From Apophysomyces variabilis (Eukaryota; Mucoromycota; Mucoromycetes; Mucorales; Mucoraceae), in the NCBI GenBank assembly GCA_002749535.1, contig MZZL01000400.1, positions 343,960 to 407,959 on the forward strand: DNA of 64,000 nucleotides. Reading direction: 5' to 3'. Both the position numbers and the translations under genes were made by a program. The first letter of the stretch is position 1, and the number at the start of each line of letters is the position of its first letter. The notes beneath the pieces were generated by a model. That model made no database searches. It was not told where the DNA came from and saw only the letters and a list, made by a program, of their open reading frames with translations. Of the stretch, positions 34,869 through 45,327 are shown one piece after another.

Positions 34869-36856
34869 CTAGGTGTTCATTGACTCTTTAGCTGCTTCTT
34901 TAGCGGCCTCTTTAGCTGCTCGTCTTTTCTTCCATTTTGGGCCCCATGTCAAGAGCACTGGTACAACGGCGTTAGATAACACCAGGATTATTCCGACAAT
35001 CGTAAACATCCATCCGATTCCTATGCGCTGGACTGCCGGATTCATGGATACCGTTGCCACAGCTCTATTGTGTGCCTCGTCATTAATACGTTTCGGTCAC
35101 AATGAAAGCATGTGTATTGAATAAAAAGTTAGTTACCCAAGCAAACACCGGACAAGATTGTTGGATGCTGTAATGGATGCTCCTTTTCCTGGAAATAAGT
35201 CCACTAGAAGCGTTTGGAAGGTGTTCATAATAGCCATGGCAGCGCCTGTTCCTATAAATTTTGTGTCAAGTCAATATCGGGATTTGCTTTAATAGCTGTT
35301 CTGTTTTGTTACCGATAAATTGTATAACAAGTAGCACGGCCAAATGAGCATTAATTTTTGCACACCAACCGTAAAGGAGGATGCAAATCTGAGAGAGGCC
35401 AGCATGGATCCAAACAGAACGGAGACGGGTTGAGTGAATAGGAAATTCGCTGCCGGCTGAATATTTTTCCTTCATTAAGCGGTAATCACGGTCAAGCACC
35501 TTGCCTTGAATGATGGACCCGAGAATGGAGGCAGATCCATTACACAGGTATGTCAAGCCGACCTGGAGTGAGTTCAATCCGTATTGTTGTTCAAACAGGT
35601 CGGTGTTAACGATCAAATAGCAGTAGTAAGCCGCATAATGTAGACCATTAAATATCAGGCCGAGACAGACGTCTGGTTCAAACAAGTAGCGAAACGGTGC
35701 TGTAAAATTGGGAAGAATCAAAAATCTACGGAATGAAACATTGCTTTTGTCTTCTTTACGGTGCGCCCACCACTGGAATGGCGTTGGATTGGCATAACCA
35801 GATCCATTGCCTACCAGTGATCTTAGTGTTTCAGGGACGAAAAGAAACACCAAGACCAATGCGACAGCACTTAGAATGACTAGCAACCAGAAACTCCATC
35901 TTTTTTTATGTTGGAATTTTGGTTTTGGTTTTGTTTTTTTAGAGAAAGGTTTTGAAAGAAAGATGGGAGTAAAATTAGGATTTTTAAGTTGAAATAGAAG
36001 AGATGTATCTTTTTTTTTGCCTTTTCCTTCATATCTTAAGAGGAAAGGAAAAGTTTAAAAGAAGAAAGTTAGCCTTACCGCCATGAAAGTTCTTCAGCCA
36101 TGATACCACCAATGACAGGACCAATGATGATCCCTAGCAATTGAGCAGCATTGGTAATACCATAATATCCTCCCCGCCTAACAAGAATGAATTAGTAAGG
36201 AAATGAATTACTTTGTCTTTTTGGTAGATTTACTTGGAGGATTCAACAACGTCGCCAACGACACCTGCACCTATTTTAGGTAAATAGTCTTAGCTTTAAA
36301 TATTGCTTTTTAAAGAAAAAAAGAAAATGGTTTCAGGTACCGATGGCAATGGTAGAACTTGATCCGAACGGCTGTAGCATTCGCAGCACCAACAATAACC
36401 AGTAAACGGGCGTTAGAGCCAAACCAATGCAGGCACCGATGTAAATACTTAATGTAAGTATATACACCGGTCGTCGGCCCCACTTATCTGCAAGCGACCC
36501 CCAGAAGGTAGGAGAAAGCGCTTGGAAGATAAGGTAAACGGTTACAGTAAGATTTACTGCTTGGGTCGTAGTATTCAAGTCCTTTTTTTATAGAAAAAGA
36601 AGAGATATTTTTGTTTTAGTCTCTTAATTAGAGTGATCTCTTTCTTTTCTGTTTTCTGTCATTTTTTTCCCAACATTTTATGTTTCATTATGAAGTAAGA
36701 AGGAAAATGGGCCCTTACTCTTTGAATTGCGCCCAGAGCAGGAAAGTAGATGTTAGCAGAGAGACCAGATAGAGTACCTGCTAGACAAGTGATGCCTACA
36801 ATCAGTTTCACTTGAGATGGGGTAAATACTGTATAAGGTTCGTTTGGATCGGCCAT
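34869..36856 (-). CDS. MFS transporter of the DHA1 (drug:H+ antiporter) type
   Basis: Twelve-helix plasma-membrane antiporter of the drug or polyamine exporter group. Exons: 36856-36719, 36581-36341, 36270-36234, 36177-36079, 35899-35313, 35251-35137, 35064-34869, giving 470 residues. Motif A is SLADKWGRRPVYILTLS in loop 2-3. Motif C is RGGYYGITNAAQLLGIIIGPVIGG, in helix 5. Also TAVNL-like helix 2 (TQAVNLTVTVYLIFQALSP) and LRMLQPFGSSSTIAIGAG. A central loop (about 200-225, WWAHRKEDKSNVS) splits the halves. The C-terminus carries the tandem KEAAKEAAKE. The upstream in-frame Met at 36937 is less likely as start. Substrate unknown. Confidence 0.88.
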
Positions 36857-37479
36857 GACGGAATTCCAAATGTGCCTCGAATTGTCAATTCTTTCTTTTT
36901 CTGTCCCTGGGGTTTTTATAGTTTTCAGAACAAACAATTACGGATTCCCGGATGAAACATTTTTCAGTGACCGATTCTCGGGTAATCAACCATTGCCGAT
37001 CAGTTTGTGGTTACGTTGGACCATGAAAAACAAAATTCAAAATAAGGGACCCGGAAAAACCTAAGAGCATTTTGTCAATTATTGCTTCCCTAGGTCTAAA
37101 TAAAAGAACAGTAGTTTCTTTCAAACAGGGAAGCGAGAGCTATAAGTTTTGAAAAAGACTGGGTCTTAAACAGGAAACTGAGTTACGTATGCTGTTACTA
37201 AATATATAAGATGACTCACTTCTTGTATAGCATGTACCCCTTACAAGGTGTTCTGCAAAGAAGAGGACATGCCGAAAGGTGCAAAGTTGCAGAAGCTGTG
37301 GGGTGTGAAAGACATGGATTAATGGGGAAAAAGAACTCCCGGTTATTTAAGCGAAACTCTGGGCGGATGGCCCACCAACCAATGTGCTTTCCTGGTCGGC
37401 TCTCCTCCGTTGCCGCGGGGCACTTCGGTCAATTCGGACTTGAGATGCAAAAAGGGAACCAAAAGGGCACATGTGTCAT

Positions 37480-37510
37480 CTCTCTCTCTCTGTGTGTGCG
37501 TGAGAGAGTG
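37480..37510. repeat. CT/GT/GA simple repeat with hairpin potential
   Basis: Runs of CTCTCTCT then GTGTGTGT then GAGAGAG. The CT and GA runs are complementary and could fold around the GT run. Confidence 0.55.
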
Positions 37511-37807
37511 GGTGTGCAAAGTCAATTGATAATCTCGTAATCTGTATTATCCAAGAATAAACAAGAGATAGGCATATGTTGATTAAGTAATAGGAAATAA
37601 CAATGTCTTGGTTAAACGTATTTCGAGTATAGAGCTGACGCTATGCAGCTGATCCATATGTAGGGCGCTGATTTCCCGTGAGCAAACAAAGAGATAATGG
37701 TAATAAAAACTAAGAAGATCAAACAACCCAACATTGAATACCTTTTACATACTTCTTTACAGACTCATGAAAATATCTCTTGTCCTGGATTATGCTTAGC
37801 AATGTAA

Positions 37808-38066
37808 GCCAGCCATAAAATGGCAATTAATGTTGTCATGAAGAAAATAAAGAGACGGGGATCATCTCTACAATCTGCATGTATCCAATCAGTATTGAGG
37901 CAAAACACAGGCATAGCAAATCATCCTTCTGAAAATCTATTTCTTATTTATTGGACCAAGCTTGACAACTATTGGCCAGCCATAGAATGTCAAGTGAAAA
38001 CTATCATTAAAAAGATCAAGAAACGGCCATCGGGACCATCTCAGCTGTACAACCTGCATCTATGCA
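37808..38066. repeat. Diverged direct duplication, about 80-base units 167 bases apart
   Basis: Segment from GCCAGCCATA at 37808 to about 37886 recurs at 37975-38066, with matching landmarks in order: GCCAGCCATA-A/G-AATG, AAGA-A/T-AA, AA-AGACGG / AAACGG, CATCTC, CTGCAT-TAT. Both copies are open in the same plus-strand frame and encode similar lysine-rich stretches (MKKIKRR and IKKIKKR). It could be a relic of a tandemly duplicated exon or element. Confidence 0.4.
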
Positions 38067-38104
38067 AATGGGGGAGGAAAAGATAGGAATATATGCAGAA
38101 TAAA

Positions 38105-39669
38105 TCATTCTTCGGAAGTAGTATACATAGTCTCGGATGGCTTCAGCAAGGATTGCTCATCCTCGCACGATTCAACTTCGGTATCGGATGTGGGCGGCGG
38201 TATCAAATTGTACGCTATAACGCCTAGTAACACCAGCACATATGCAAAGGGATACAATGGCGGCATCTGACACAAGACAACAGTTTCAGCATATTATTGC
38301 AATACTTCTTCATTTTTCTTTTTCTTTACCTTTGCGTCGAGGAACACTAACCCCATGACGAGTGAATAGAAATTACTCGTGATGAGATTCATGCCGAGAA
38401 ATATTGCTCCTGATAACCGATATACAGTTGGGACCAGGGAATACATGAAGAACAAGCAAAGCACGTAAGCACTGATCAGAATCACTACAACCATCATCAT
38501 TTGATCAGTTATCACGTTGGAAACTGTAATACAACTTACCAGTCGAAGATGTCCATTGAATAGTGACCAAAGTCTCCGCTTCGAATAATAGACTATTCAA
38601 ATTACATGGGAAGTATTAAGGAATGTCTTCACTGTTAGATCACGGATTCTTTTTGTTTTATGCTGTGCCACTTACGCCTGTGTACCACAAAGAATAGATC
38701 CCCAAAAACCTGCCTTGCTGAGAAACTCCGTCGTTGTGTAATGCTTAACGAGATATTCCTCCGTGACATTGCTGATCGCATACAATGTCGCACTAATTAG
38801 CTTCATCGATATGTCCGGTTAATGTCTGAGCAGATGCTTAGAGAACCTATTAAAATGAATAAACATACGCAGATGAAATCGCCAATCCAGCTATGATTTG
38901 CTTTGAAAGCAAACAGATCAAGTCAGCCAGTAGAAACGGACTATCAAATTTTTTTTATCTTTCTAACCTGTTGAATCGTCCTGTAGATAAGTGTCAGCCC
39001 ATATTAACATGGCTAATCCAACAAGACAGAGCATGACCGCCACAAAATGTGTGAATCGATATCGAGCTCCAAGACAACATGTGGACAGTAACATGATGCA
39101 TGGTATGGTCCAGGAAGAGAGCACAAGCGTCGATAACACAGACGTAGTTCTAAACGCCAACACCGCCAGTGCATTGGCTGCATTTTCATTAGAAGGTCGA
39201 AAAAAAAGGAATGAAGGGGGAAGAAAAAATTAATGAAAAAGATTTTGGATTCATCATATACGTTTCTATATTCTTTTTTTTTTGACTGGATAGAAGTTTT
39301 TTTTTTCTTTTCTTTACCTTGGACATCAGCAAACGAGTAGCCAAAGCCTAGAGGAAGTAAGAGCTGTTTACTAACGGTCTGCATATCAAAATAAAACCGT
39401 TTTATATTTTTTGTATTACATCGCCAGTTACTCTGTCGCCCTCCTCCGGACCGTTTGTTGTCATGGCGATGAAGCAGGCCATAAACGACAGCTAACAGCA
39501 GATAGTTGAAAAAGTTTTGTGTGAATGGAATGCTGACAGCATTATGCCTCCACAGTGCCGATGATGCGCTGCTGGTGCCGGTGATGCAGAGTGAAAGGAG
39601 CTGGCCAAGGCCTAATGCCATGAGCCAACGTTTATTATACCATCCCGATCGGATCAAGCTGTTCAGCAT
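38105..39669 (-). CDS. SLC35F1/F2/F6-type membrane carrier (drug/metabolite transporter superfamily)
   Basis: About ten-helix DMT-superfamily protein of the SLC35F group (DUF914). Exons: 39669-39318, 39177-38968, 38890-38869, 38792-38676, 38592-38540, 38523-38330, 38266-38105, giving 369 residues. Family blocks are LGQLLSLCITGTSSASSAL, TQNFFNYLLLAVVYG, ADVQANALAVLAFRTTSVL, ATLYAISNVTEEYLVKHYT and TEFLSKAGFWGSIL. The 22-base exon 3 is needed to join DDST to ATLYAISN in frame. The linker of about 30 residues after helix 3 (HRHDNKRSGGGRQ...) is read through without an intron because no splice pair keeps frame there. The acidic C-terminal tail (TEVESCEDEQSLLKPSE) has a possible dileucine sorting signal. 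Substrate unknown. Confidence 0.82.
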
Positions 39670-40301
39670 TTCTACACTCCACTTGAAAAAGAGAAACCAG
39701 AAAAAAGAAGGGAAGCAAAGCCGTCAGTTATCCCGGCTTACACTAGCACGGTGACTGCCGCTGCTCATCCCTTAGTTTACTGCCTCTGCTCCCTTGTCCA
39801 TGCATTATTCATCTCACACAAGCAGACGCTATCTCACTTTGATCATTGTCAAAAAGAAAAAAGAATAAATTCCAATGCCTTTGGGTCCCAATTGAAAAGC
39901 GTCCCACAAACTAAAGAGAAATCAGGGTTCTAGCAACGGAGCCCAATCATTCCGTAGGAACTCTTAAAAGTATTCTATGGATCGTTCTTTCCAACGGGCT
40001 TTTTCCTTTTTTTTTTGTTTCTTTTCTCAGCATAGGACAGTAATGAATTGATCCGGTGACCCTATTCCCCCTTTGGCTGTGATGGAATGTTGTTTATATG
40101 GCTTCAATGTTTATCATTGGGATCCAATAGCATCACTTAATCCCAAAATACAGCCAGAGTCAACCCCTATTGGAAAGGCATCGCTGGGTTGCCTGAATAG
40201 ACATGTTGTCTCTGCTGCATAGTCTGTTGCCAAAACAAAAAAAGATTGGCCGGTTGAATAATTTTATTATTATTATTAACTACTGTTTTGCTCTGGTGGC
40301 A
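39670..40301. other. Intergenic
   Basis: About 630 bases with a TTATTATTATTATTAA run at 40264-40279 near the downstream gene's stop. No gene seen. Confidence 0.5.
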
Positions 40302-41899
40302 TCACAACTGATCAGCGCGTGAACTCCTTTGCAGGAAATACTGGCTAATCGTAGGTTGCACGGCCGCCACCGGCCCCACATTAATCTCTCTCCCATCTTT
40401 TCTTCGTATAAAATGAGGTCCATCATGAAAACCAGGCTTAATATATACAGGGCGGTTATCATCTACTGGAACTTCATATGTGTTTGGTTTGAATCGCTTA
40501 GTGCTCGTCATATATACAGTATACGCGTCGTCGTAATCCTCTGGACGTCCAAGTTCGATACGCTGATCCTCCGTTCTACACAGCAGCTGTGCCCCATGCG
40601 TTTTGTTCACTACAACCGAAAGCTTCCCACGATCGACCATGCTCATCTTCTTTCGTCGTCGTCGTAGAGCTTTCGGTGATAGAGTTCGTGGCGCTTCAGA
40701 AGGACCAGATGCAATCACTGAAGGAGGTGCTCTCTGCTGCGCTTCTGGTTGAAGTGATTGCACACCATGTTTAGATATTGAATCCGATGTTATCACTGGT
40801 ATCGGTTGCCGCCTCGGGCCATCTGCAGGTTGCGTATCGGAGCGGTAGGATACCGATGTTGGAAAGGTCCGTTGTCTCATTGTTGAAGAATGTTCGTATG
40901 AATACATTTTATATGATGATGCTTTTGATGTTTGCTGCGGTTGAATAGAATGCCTGGTAGGGTTATTAACAAAGGGACGCAGATCGTGGTGTGATCCTGC
41001 CGACGTATGCTGAGTGTTGTATACCATCGTACCTAAGGAACGTAACGTAGGATACCCTGTGGGTCCGCTCGTTGGTAGTCCAGGTGAAGGTAAAAATATT
41101 GATTGTGCTGGAATTGGTGGGTAGAACGATGTAGATGATGGTGTCGCTATCGGATTCACTGTTTCTGGTTCATTAATCGCTTCTGTTGAAGGCATCATAG
41201 AGAGATTATGCGTCACAAAATCCAAGTCTTTTCGAAAACTTGCTTGCATGCTATTAAATAGTCTCTCGTATTTCTTGGCTAAACTGCTCATAGCGTCATT
41301 GAGAGCACTCTAGGAAGCATAAATAGAATGCATTAATTTCGAACCGAGCGTAAAGTGAAATAATTACTTCCAGTTGGTCTTTGTAGATGTTTGATCTGTC
41401 CGTCATGTGCTCCCTACCTATTGCTGCTGAAACAGGTCGTTGAGAAACACAGAGGTCATGATCAGAAATGAGACTGAGCTCAATAAGTTCATCATTAGCA
41501 ATTTCAAGGAACTCTTGTCCTTCGATCAACTCCAAGAGGCCATGCTGATCATCCCATGGTAACCGGTCTCGATCGGTTTGTCGCGATATCCGCGATTTCA
41601 AGGTTTTAACTTCCTCGGCATATCGCGAGATTAGGCGAGAAAAAGCGCGGCATTGTCGTTCTTCTAGTCCTCTTTTCTGTGTTTGTAGACTGTGACGCGT
41701 TTGAAAGCCTTGCGGCGTGTCCGCTGGAAGGTATAGATCATCGCTTCAGAAATATGGTTGAAACTCGAATCAGCACCAATCAAAGACAAAAGTTGCATTC
41801 TGCGTTTATATACCAAATGAAATATCGATTGTTTTACCTGAGATCTTCTTGCATGAGCCAAAACAGCTCACCTTCCAGATCGTCATTATGTGAAGACAT
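40302..41899 (-). CDS. Orphan coiled-coil protein with C-terminal PIP box
   Basis: I do not recognise a family. Exons: 41899-41838, 41743-41368, 41309-40302, giving 481 residues. The N-terminal third is helical and coiled-coil-like (SLQTQKRGLEERQCRAFSRL, EEVKTLKSRISRQ, then LELIEGQEFLEIANDELIEL). The middle (about 170-340) is disordered and S/T/P/Q-rich. A basic cluster follows (KALRRRRKKMSMVDRGK, likely nuclear), then a compact segment with EDYDDAYTVYMTSTKRF and FHDGPHFIRRKDGREI. Ten residues before the end, QPTISQYF (464-471) is an exact match to the PCNA-interacting PIP box (Q-x-x-I/L/M-x-x-F/Y-F/Y). This suggests a nuclear replication or repair role, by motif only. Intron 1 could also end closer, but only the acceptor at 41744 keeps the coiled-coil frame open. 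Confidence 0.6.
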
Positions 41900-42139
41900 G
41901 AAGAAGCGTGTAATTTTTTTTCATTGGCCGAACTTCCTTTTTTGAATGCTGTGTCAAGGATTATGTGGATAATTAGAAAATTCAGCATCTTATTATCACT
42001 GTATACAACAAACAGAGGTTTAAATAAAATCAAGTGAATCTATCTTGTGAATGCAGCAGCAGACCATTAGGATTTATAGCGATCTGACAATGGGCTTCTT
42101 TACAATTAAATCAAAATGCCGTATTACTGCCATGAATGA

Positions 42140-43367
42140 TTATTTATTAATAAAGGCTTGCATAGACTCCGCCAATAAGTAGTGAACTCTTGATGTAGGA
42201 TGCAAATCGTTAAACCAAAAGTATCTAATAGAACGTTGAAACAAGCGGAATTGATCAACCACGTTCCGTCTTTTGATGACTTACTGATCATAGGGAAGAC
42301 AGTGAGCAGCAGTTGGGTTACTCCTATATATCACCGAAGTCAGTGAAAGTGTAAACCAGGAAACGGCTTTTTCTTTTACTTACCAGTCCGAGCAATATCC
42401 GGTTACGTCCGTTAGGTTATAGTGTTGCGGGTTATCCAATATGTTTGTGAAAGTTGACCAAGCATCAAATAAATAAAAAGCGCCTGGATTACTTCCTTGT
42501 AAACGTTGAATAAGCGCCGTCAGCTTAGCATTGAAATCTAAACAGGGGTTCAGATATGTCGAGATGCATCTACTCTTGTCCCACCTTGAACCCGCTGACG
42601 GATTATCTGCACGACAGCATCGCCTTTGGAAGCCCACATAGGCGCACGGTCAATAGGTGGTACGTTTAGTAACATAAACTGTCTTGCCCGGTATTCATAT
42701 AAATTTTGCTGAATAGACCCGTTAGTTGCATTTTGCTTTGTTCTTCCTGGGCGAATTTTTCATTTGAAGACCTACCATTAGTCCTTCCAGCTTGAAAGTA
42801 ATATTAACATCTAGCTCGTCTATGTTTTTCCAGTCGTACGTTAAATCTATATCATTTATCCCCACCCAGATAGCAAAGAGAGAGGAATATGGACGCCAAT
42901 GTGCATTATTAAAATACTGAGGGAAAAGCTTGGTAATCTGCGTCGTTACATCGATCACACTGACCACAAGTATAGTGTGGTTAGACAAAGAAACGGCTTT
43001 TTATCTCTTTTGCTTTTTTTACATTACTCACGTAGAATTCTACAAGTCAGACGTTATTAGGCGCGATTGTTATTGATAGAGCTTTTACCTGATTCACAAG
43101 TGAATTAAGTACTGGTGCACTGTTGTAGGCCAAATCCCAATATTCCATTTTGTTCATGTCCGAAAAATACTCGACCCAATTGGGGCCTCCAGCTGAAGTG
43201 CAGTTGGCGCAGGCATACTTCATTGTAGTGAGATCCAGGTATTGTGTTGTGTAAGAATCGCCAAAAGTAAAGAGGGTTTTGACTTCCTTGAAATTGATTG
43301 TGTCTCCCCGCACTGCTGTTAAAAAATGAGCAAAACAGAGCCATAGGATATTATGCCAAGCTTTCAT
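42140..43367 (-). CDS. Secreted GDSL/SGNH hydrolase
   Basis: Extracellular ester hydrolase of the GDSL family. Exons: 43367-43089, 43039-43032, 42959-42776, 42708-42585, 42537-42384, 42323-42285, 42224-42140, giving 290 residues. The signal peptide is about 1-21 (MKAWHNILWLCFAHFLTAVRG). The nucleophile block is TLFTFGDSYTT (Ser 38), the oxyanion block IWVGINDID, then LLNVPPIDRAP, and the catalytic Asp/His block FNDLHPTSRVHYLLAE close to the C-terminus. Exon 2 is only 8 bases (AATTCTAC); it has AG before it and GTGAGT after it, and including it gives LVNQNSTVIDVTTQI in frame. Unlike the paralogue at 15221-16675 it has no C-terminal anchor, so it is probably released. Substrate unknown. Confidence 0.82.
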
Positions 43368-43673
43368 GGTTTTCTAAAGCTTTTGAAGCGAAATTAAAGA
43401 AAAAAGGGAAAAGAGGAAGAATATATTTATATATATGTGAAGAAGAAAGCCAGCAAATAGCAATGACGGAGTTAGCTTTTATAGGATATCCCCTTTGCAA
43501 AGGATGAACTCAGAAATTGGACGCCATTAAGATTATTCATCGATCTGTGTTCCATTTGTGTAACGAATGATGTCTTACGGATGACAGCTCTACTTTGGCA
43601 TGTTTTTATTGTTATGCTAATTGTATGATCATGAATGTATGATATGAAGCAAGGAGGAGGAGTTGAGTGATCT
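43368..43673. other. Short intergenic
   Basis: 306 bases between two minus-strand genes. TATATTTATATATATG near 43425, about 60 bases upstream of the GDSL start, could serve as its TATA element. No gene. Confidence 0.4.
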
Positions 43674-45327
43674 TTAAAGTTTGGCTTGTGATTGAGGGGG
43701 TTCAAAGAACGTTTGGCTGACGATACGCCGTTGGATTTTTCCAGTGGCCGTTTTCGGCATTTGTTCAGTCACATAAATCCGTTTCGGTACCTTGAATTTT
43801 GCTACTTTGCTTTGAACATAAGCTTGCAGTTCTCGCTCGACTCTGCGGTGAGCTCCTGCTGCTGACTTTCGTAGCACAACAGCTGCATGAACTTCTTGTC
43901 CGTAAATGGCATCAGGCACCGCGAAGCTCACCGCCTCTGCCACGCTAGGATGACTCAGGAGAATGGCATCGAGTTCAAGCGGTGATATCTTTTCGCCACC
44001 TCGGTTGATAAGTTCTTTAATCCTTCCGGTCAATATCACATAACCATCGCTGTCTTTCTTTCCTTGATCTCCTGTACGGAAATAACCATCTGCTGTAAAT
44101 GCCTCGGCCGTTGCTCTTGGATTGTTCAGATACCCTTTCGTCACATTATCGCCACGAATGCAGACCTCTCCCTCTTCAACCTCGCGACCGGCGTCATCCA
44201 GGATCACGACTTCAACGCCATGACCATATCCCACCGATCCAGGTTTATGTTCCCCACGATGAGGTAATGGATTGGAAGTCATCTGATGTGCTGCTTCAGT
44301 CATAGCGTAGGCCTCGAGAACGGGAGCACGGAATTGTTTTTGGAGAGCATGGAAGGTTGTGGGCGCAAGACTCGATGAACAAGATCGAATGAACCGAATA
44401 GGAGGCACTTTTTCTGGAGGGTTTCGCAACAGAATTTGGTGGATAGTCGGGACAGCTGTGTACCAGGTGCAACCGTTTGTAATAAAGTCAGCCCAAAACC
44501 GAGACGCACTGAATTTGGGAGGGATGACAGCCACGCCACCTGACAACAGTGTCGAGAGTAGGCCACACACAAGGCCATGCACATGGAAAAGCGGCATGAC
44601 CAACATCGTCCTGTCTTGGGGCGACAGTTCGTAAGTGCGAATAATGTTCTTCATTGAGGTTGCCAAATTGAGATGGGTCAGCGGGACACCTTCGGAGAAT
44701 ATTTCCGAAATCAGCAAACAATATCTGCCACGTTTTTTGGATTCTTTAATCTTTATGCTTTTTACCTTTTGGTCTCCCTGTGGTGCCACTAGTGTGTAAC
44801 AAAAGGGCAATGTCATCTCGACGAGGGTTCAGGGCAGCTCTTGATACATTGGTATTACCCATTCTGGAAGAGGATTTCTGCGGTGATTGAACATTGAGGT
44901 CCAACGACTGGCCATTCCACTCTATCTCGACTACAATTACGCCCTGTTGATGTGCAGCCATTGCAGCGGGGTTGGTTGCTGAGTTTGGTGGTACAATCAT
45001 TACCGTGCTCTTGGCGTCGGCAAGATAAAAGCCAAATTCGTCCACAGTGTAGGAAGGATTCAAAGGTGAGGAAATCATCCTCATGAAGCCCGTCCCAAGA
45101 AAGGCAATAACAAATTCGAGAGAATTTCCATAGGCAAGTGAAATTGCATTTCCGGCTTTCAGGCTTTCTGGAGGTAGACTTTGTGTCAACTTGTCACAGA
45201 AGTCATGAATGGCTGTGAGCAGCTGAACATAGGTTAATGTCGCCGGCTTCGCTGATGACTCAGGGATGACAATGGCCGTGTTATTCGCATTGGCCTTATT
45301 AGTGAAGATGGAATATAATGTTGACAT
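43674..45327 (-). CDS. PCS60: Peroxisomal AMP-dependent CoA ligase (oxalyl-CoA synthetase, PCS60 type)
   Basis: Adenylate-forming acyl-CoA ligase. The yeast orthologue makes oxalyl-CoA from oxalate and is peroxisome-associated. Exons: 45327-44766 and 44689-43674, giving 525 residues. The P-loop-like adenylation motif LLLHTSGTTGRPKGVPLTH straddles the single intron. Others are MPLFHVHGLVCGLLSTLLSG, EAYAMTEAAHQMTSNPLP, the motif GYFRTGDQG with the adenylate Asp, GRIKELINRGGEKISP, and the catalytic Lys near the end in PKTATGKIQRR. The C-terminus is AKL, a PTS1 signal read by PEX5, whose docking partner PEX14 is in this window. An in-frame Met at 45402 exists, but a TATA-like run only about 10 bases before it favours 45327. 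Oxalate specificity is inferred from orthology. Confidence 0.9.

Larger units (their letters stand above)
36857..38104. other. Intergenic with repeats
   Basis: About 1.25 kb between two minus-strand transporter genes. It has a CT/GT/GA simple-repeat hairpin at 37480-37510 and a diverged direct duplication at 37808-38066. No supported gene. Confidence 0.5.

Noticed and set aside
41800..41837. A 38-base intron in the PIP-box gene ending at AACGCAG
   Set aside because: It leads to a frame with a stop at 41664; the longer intron to 41744 keeps the coiled-coil frame open.
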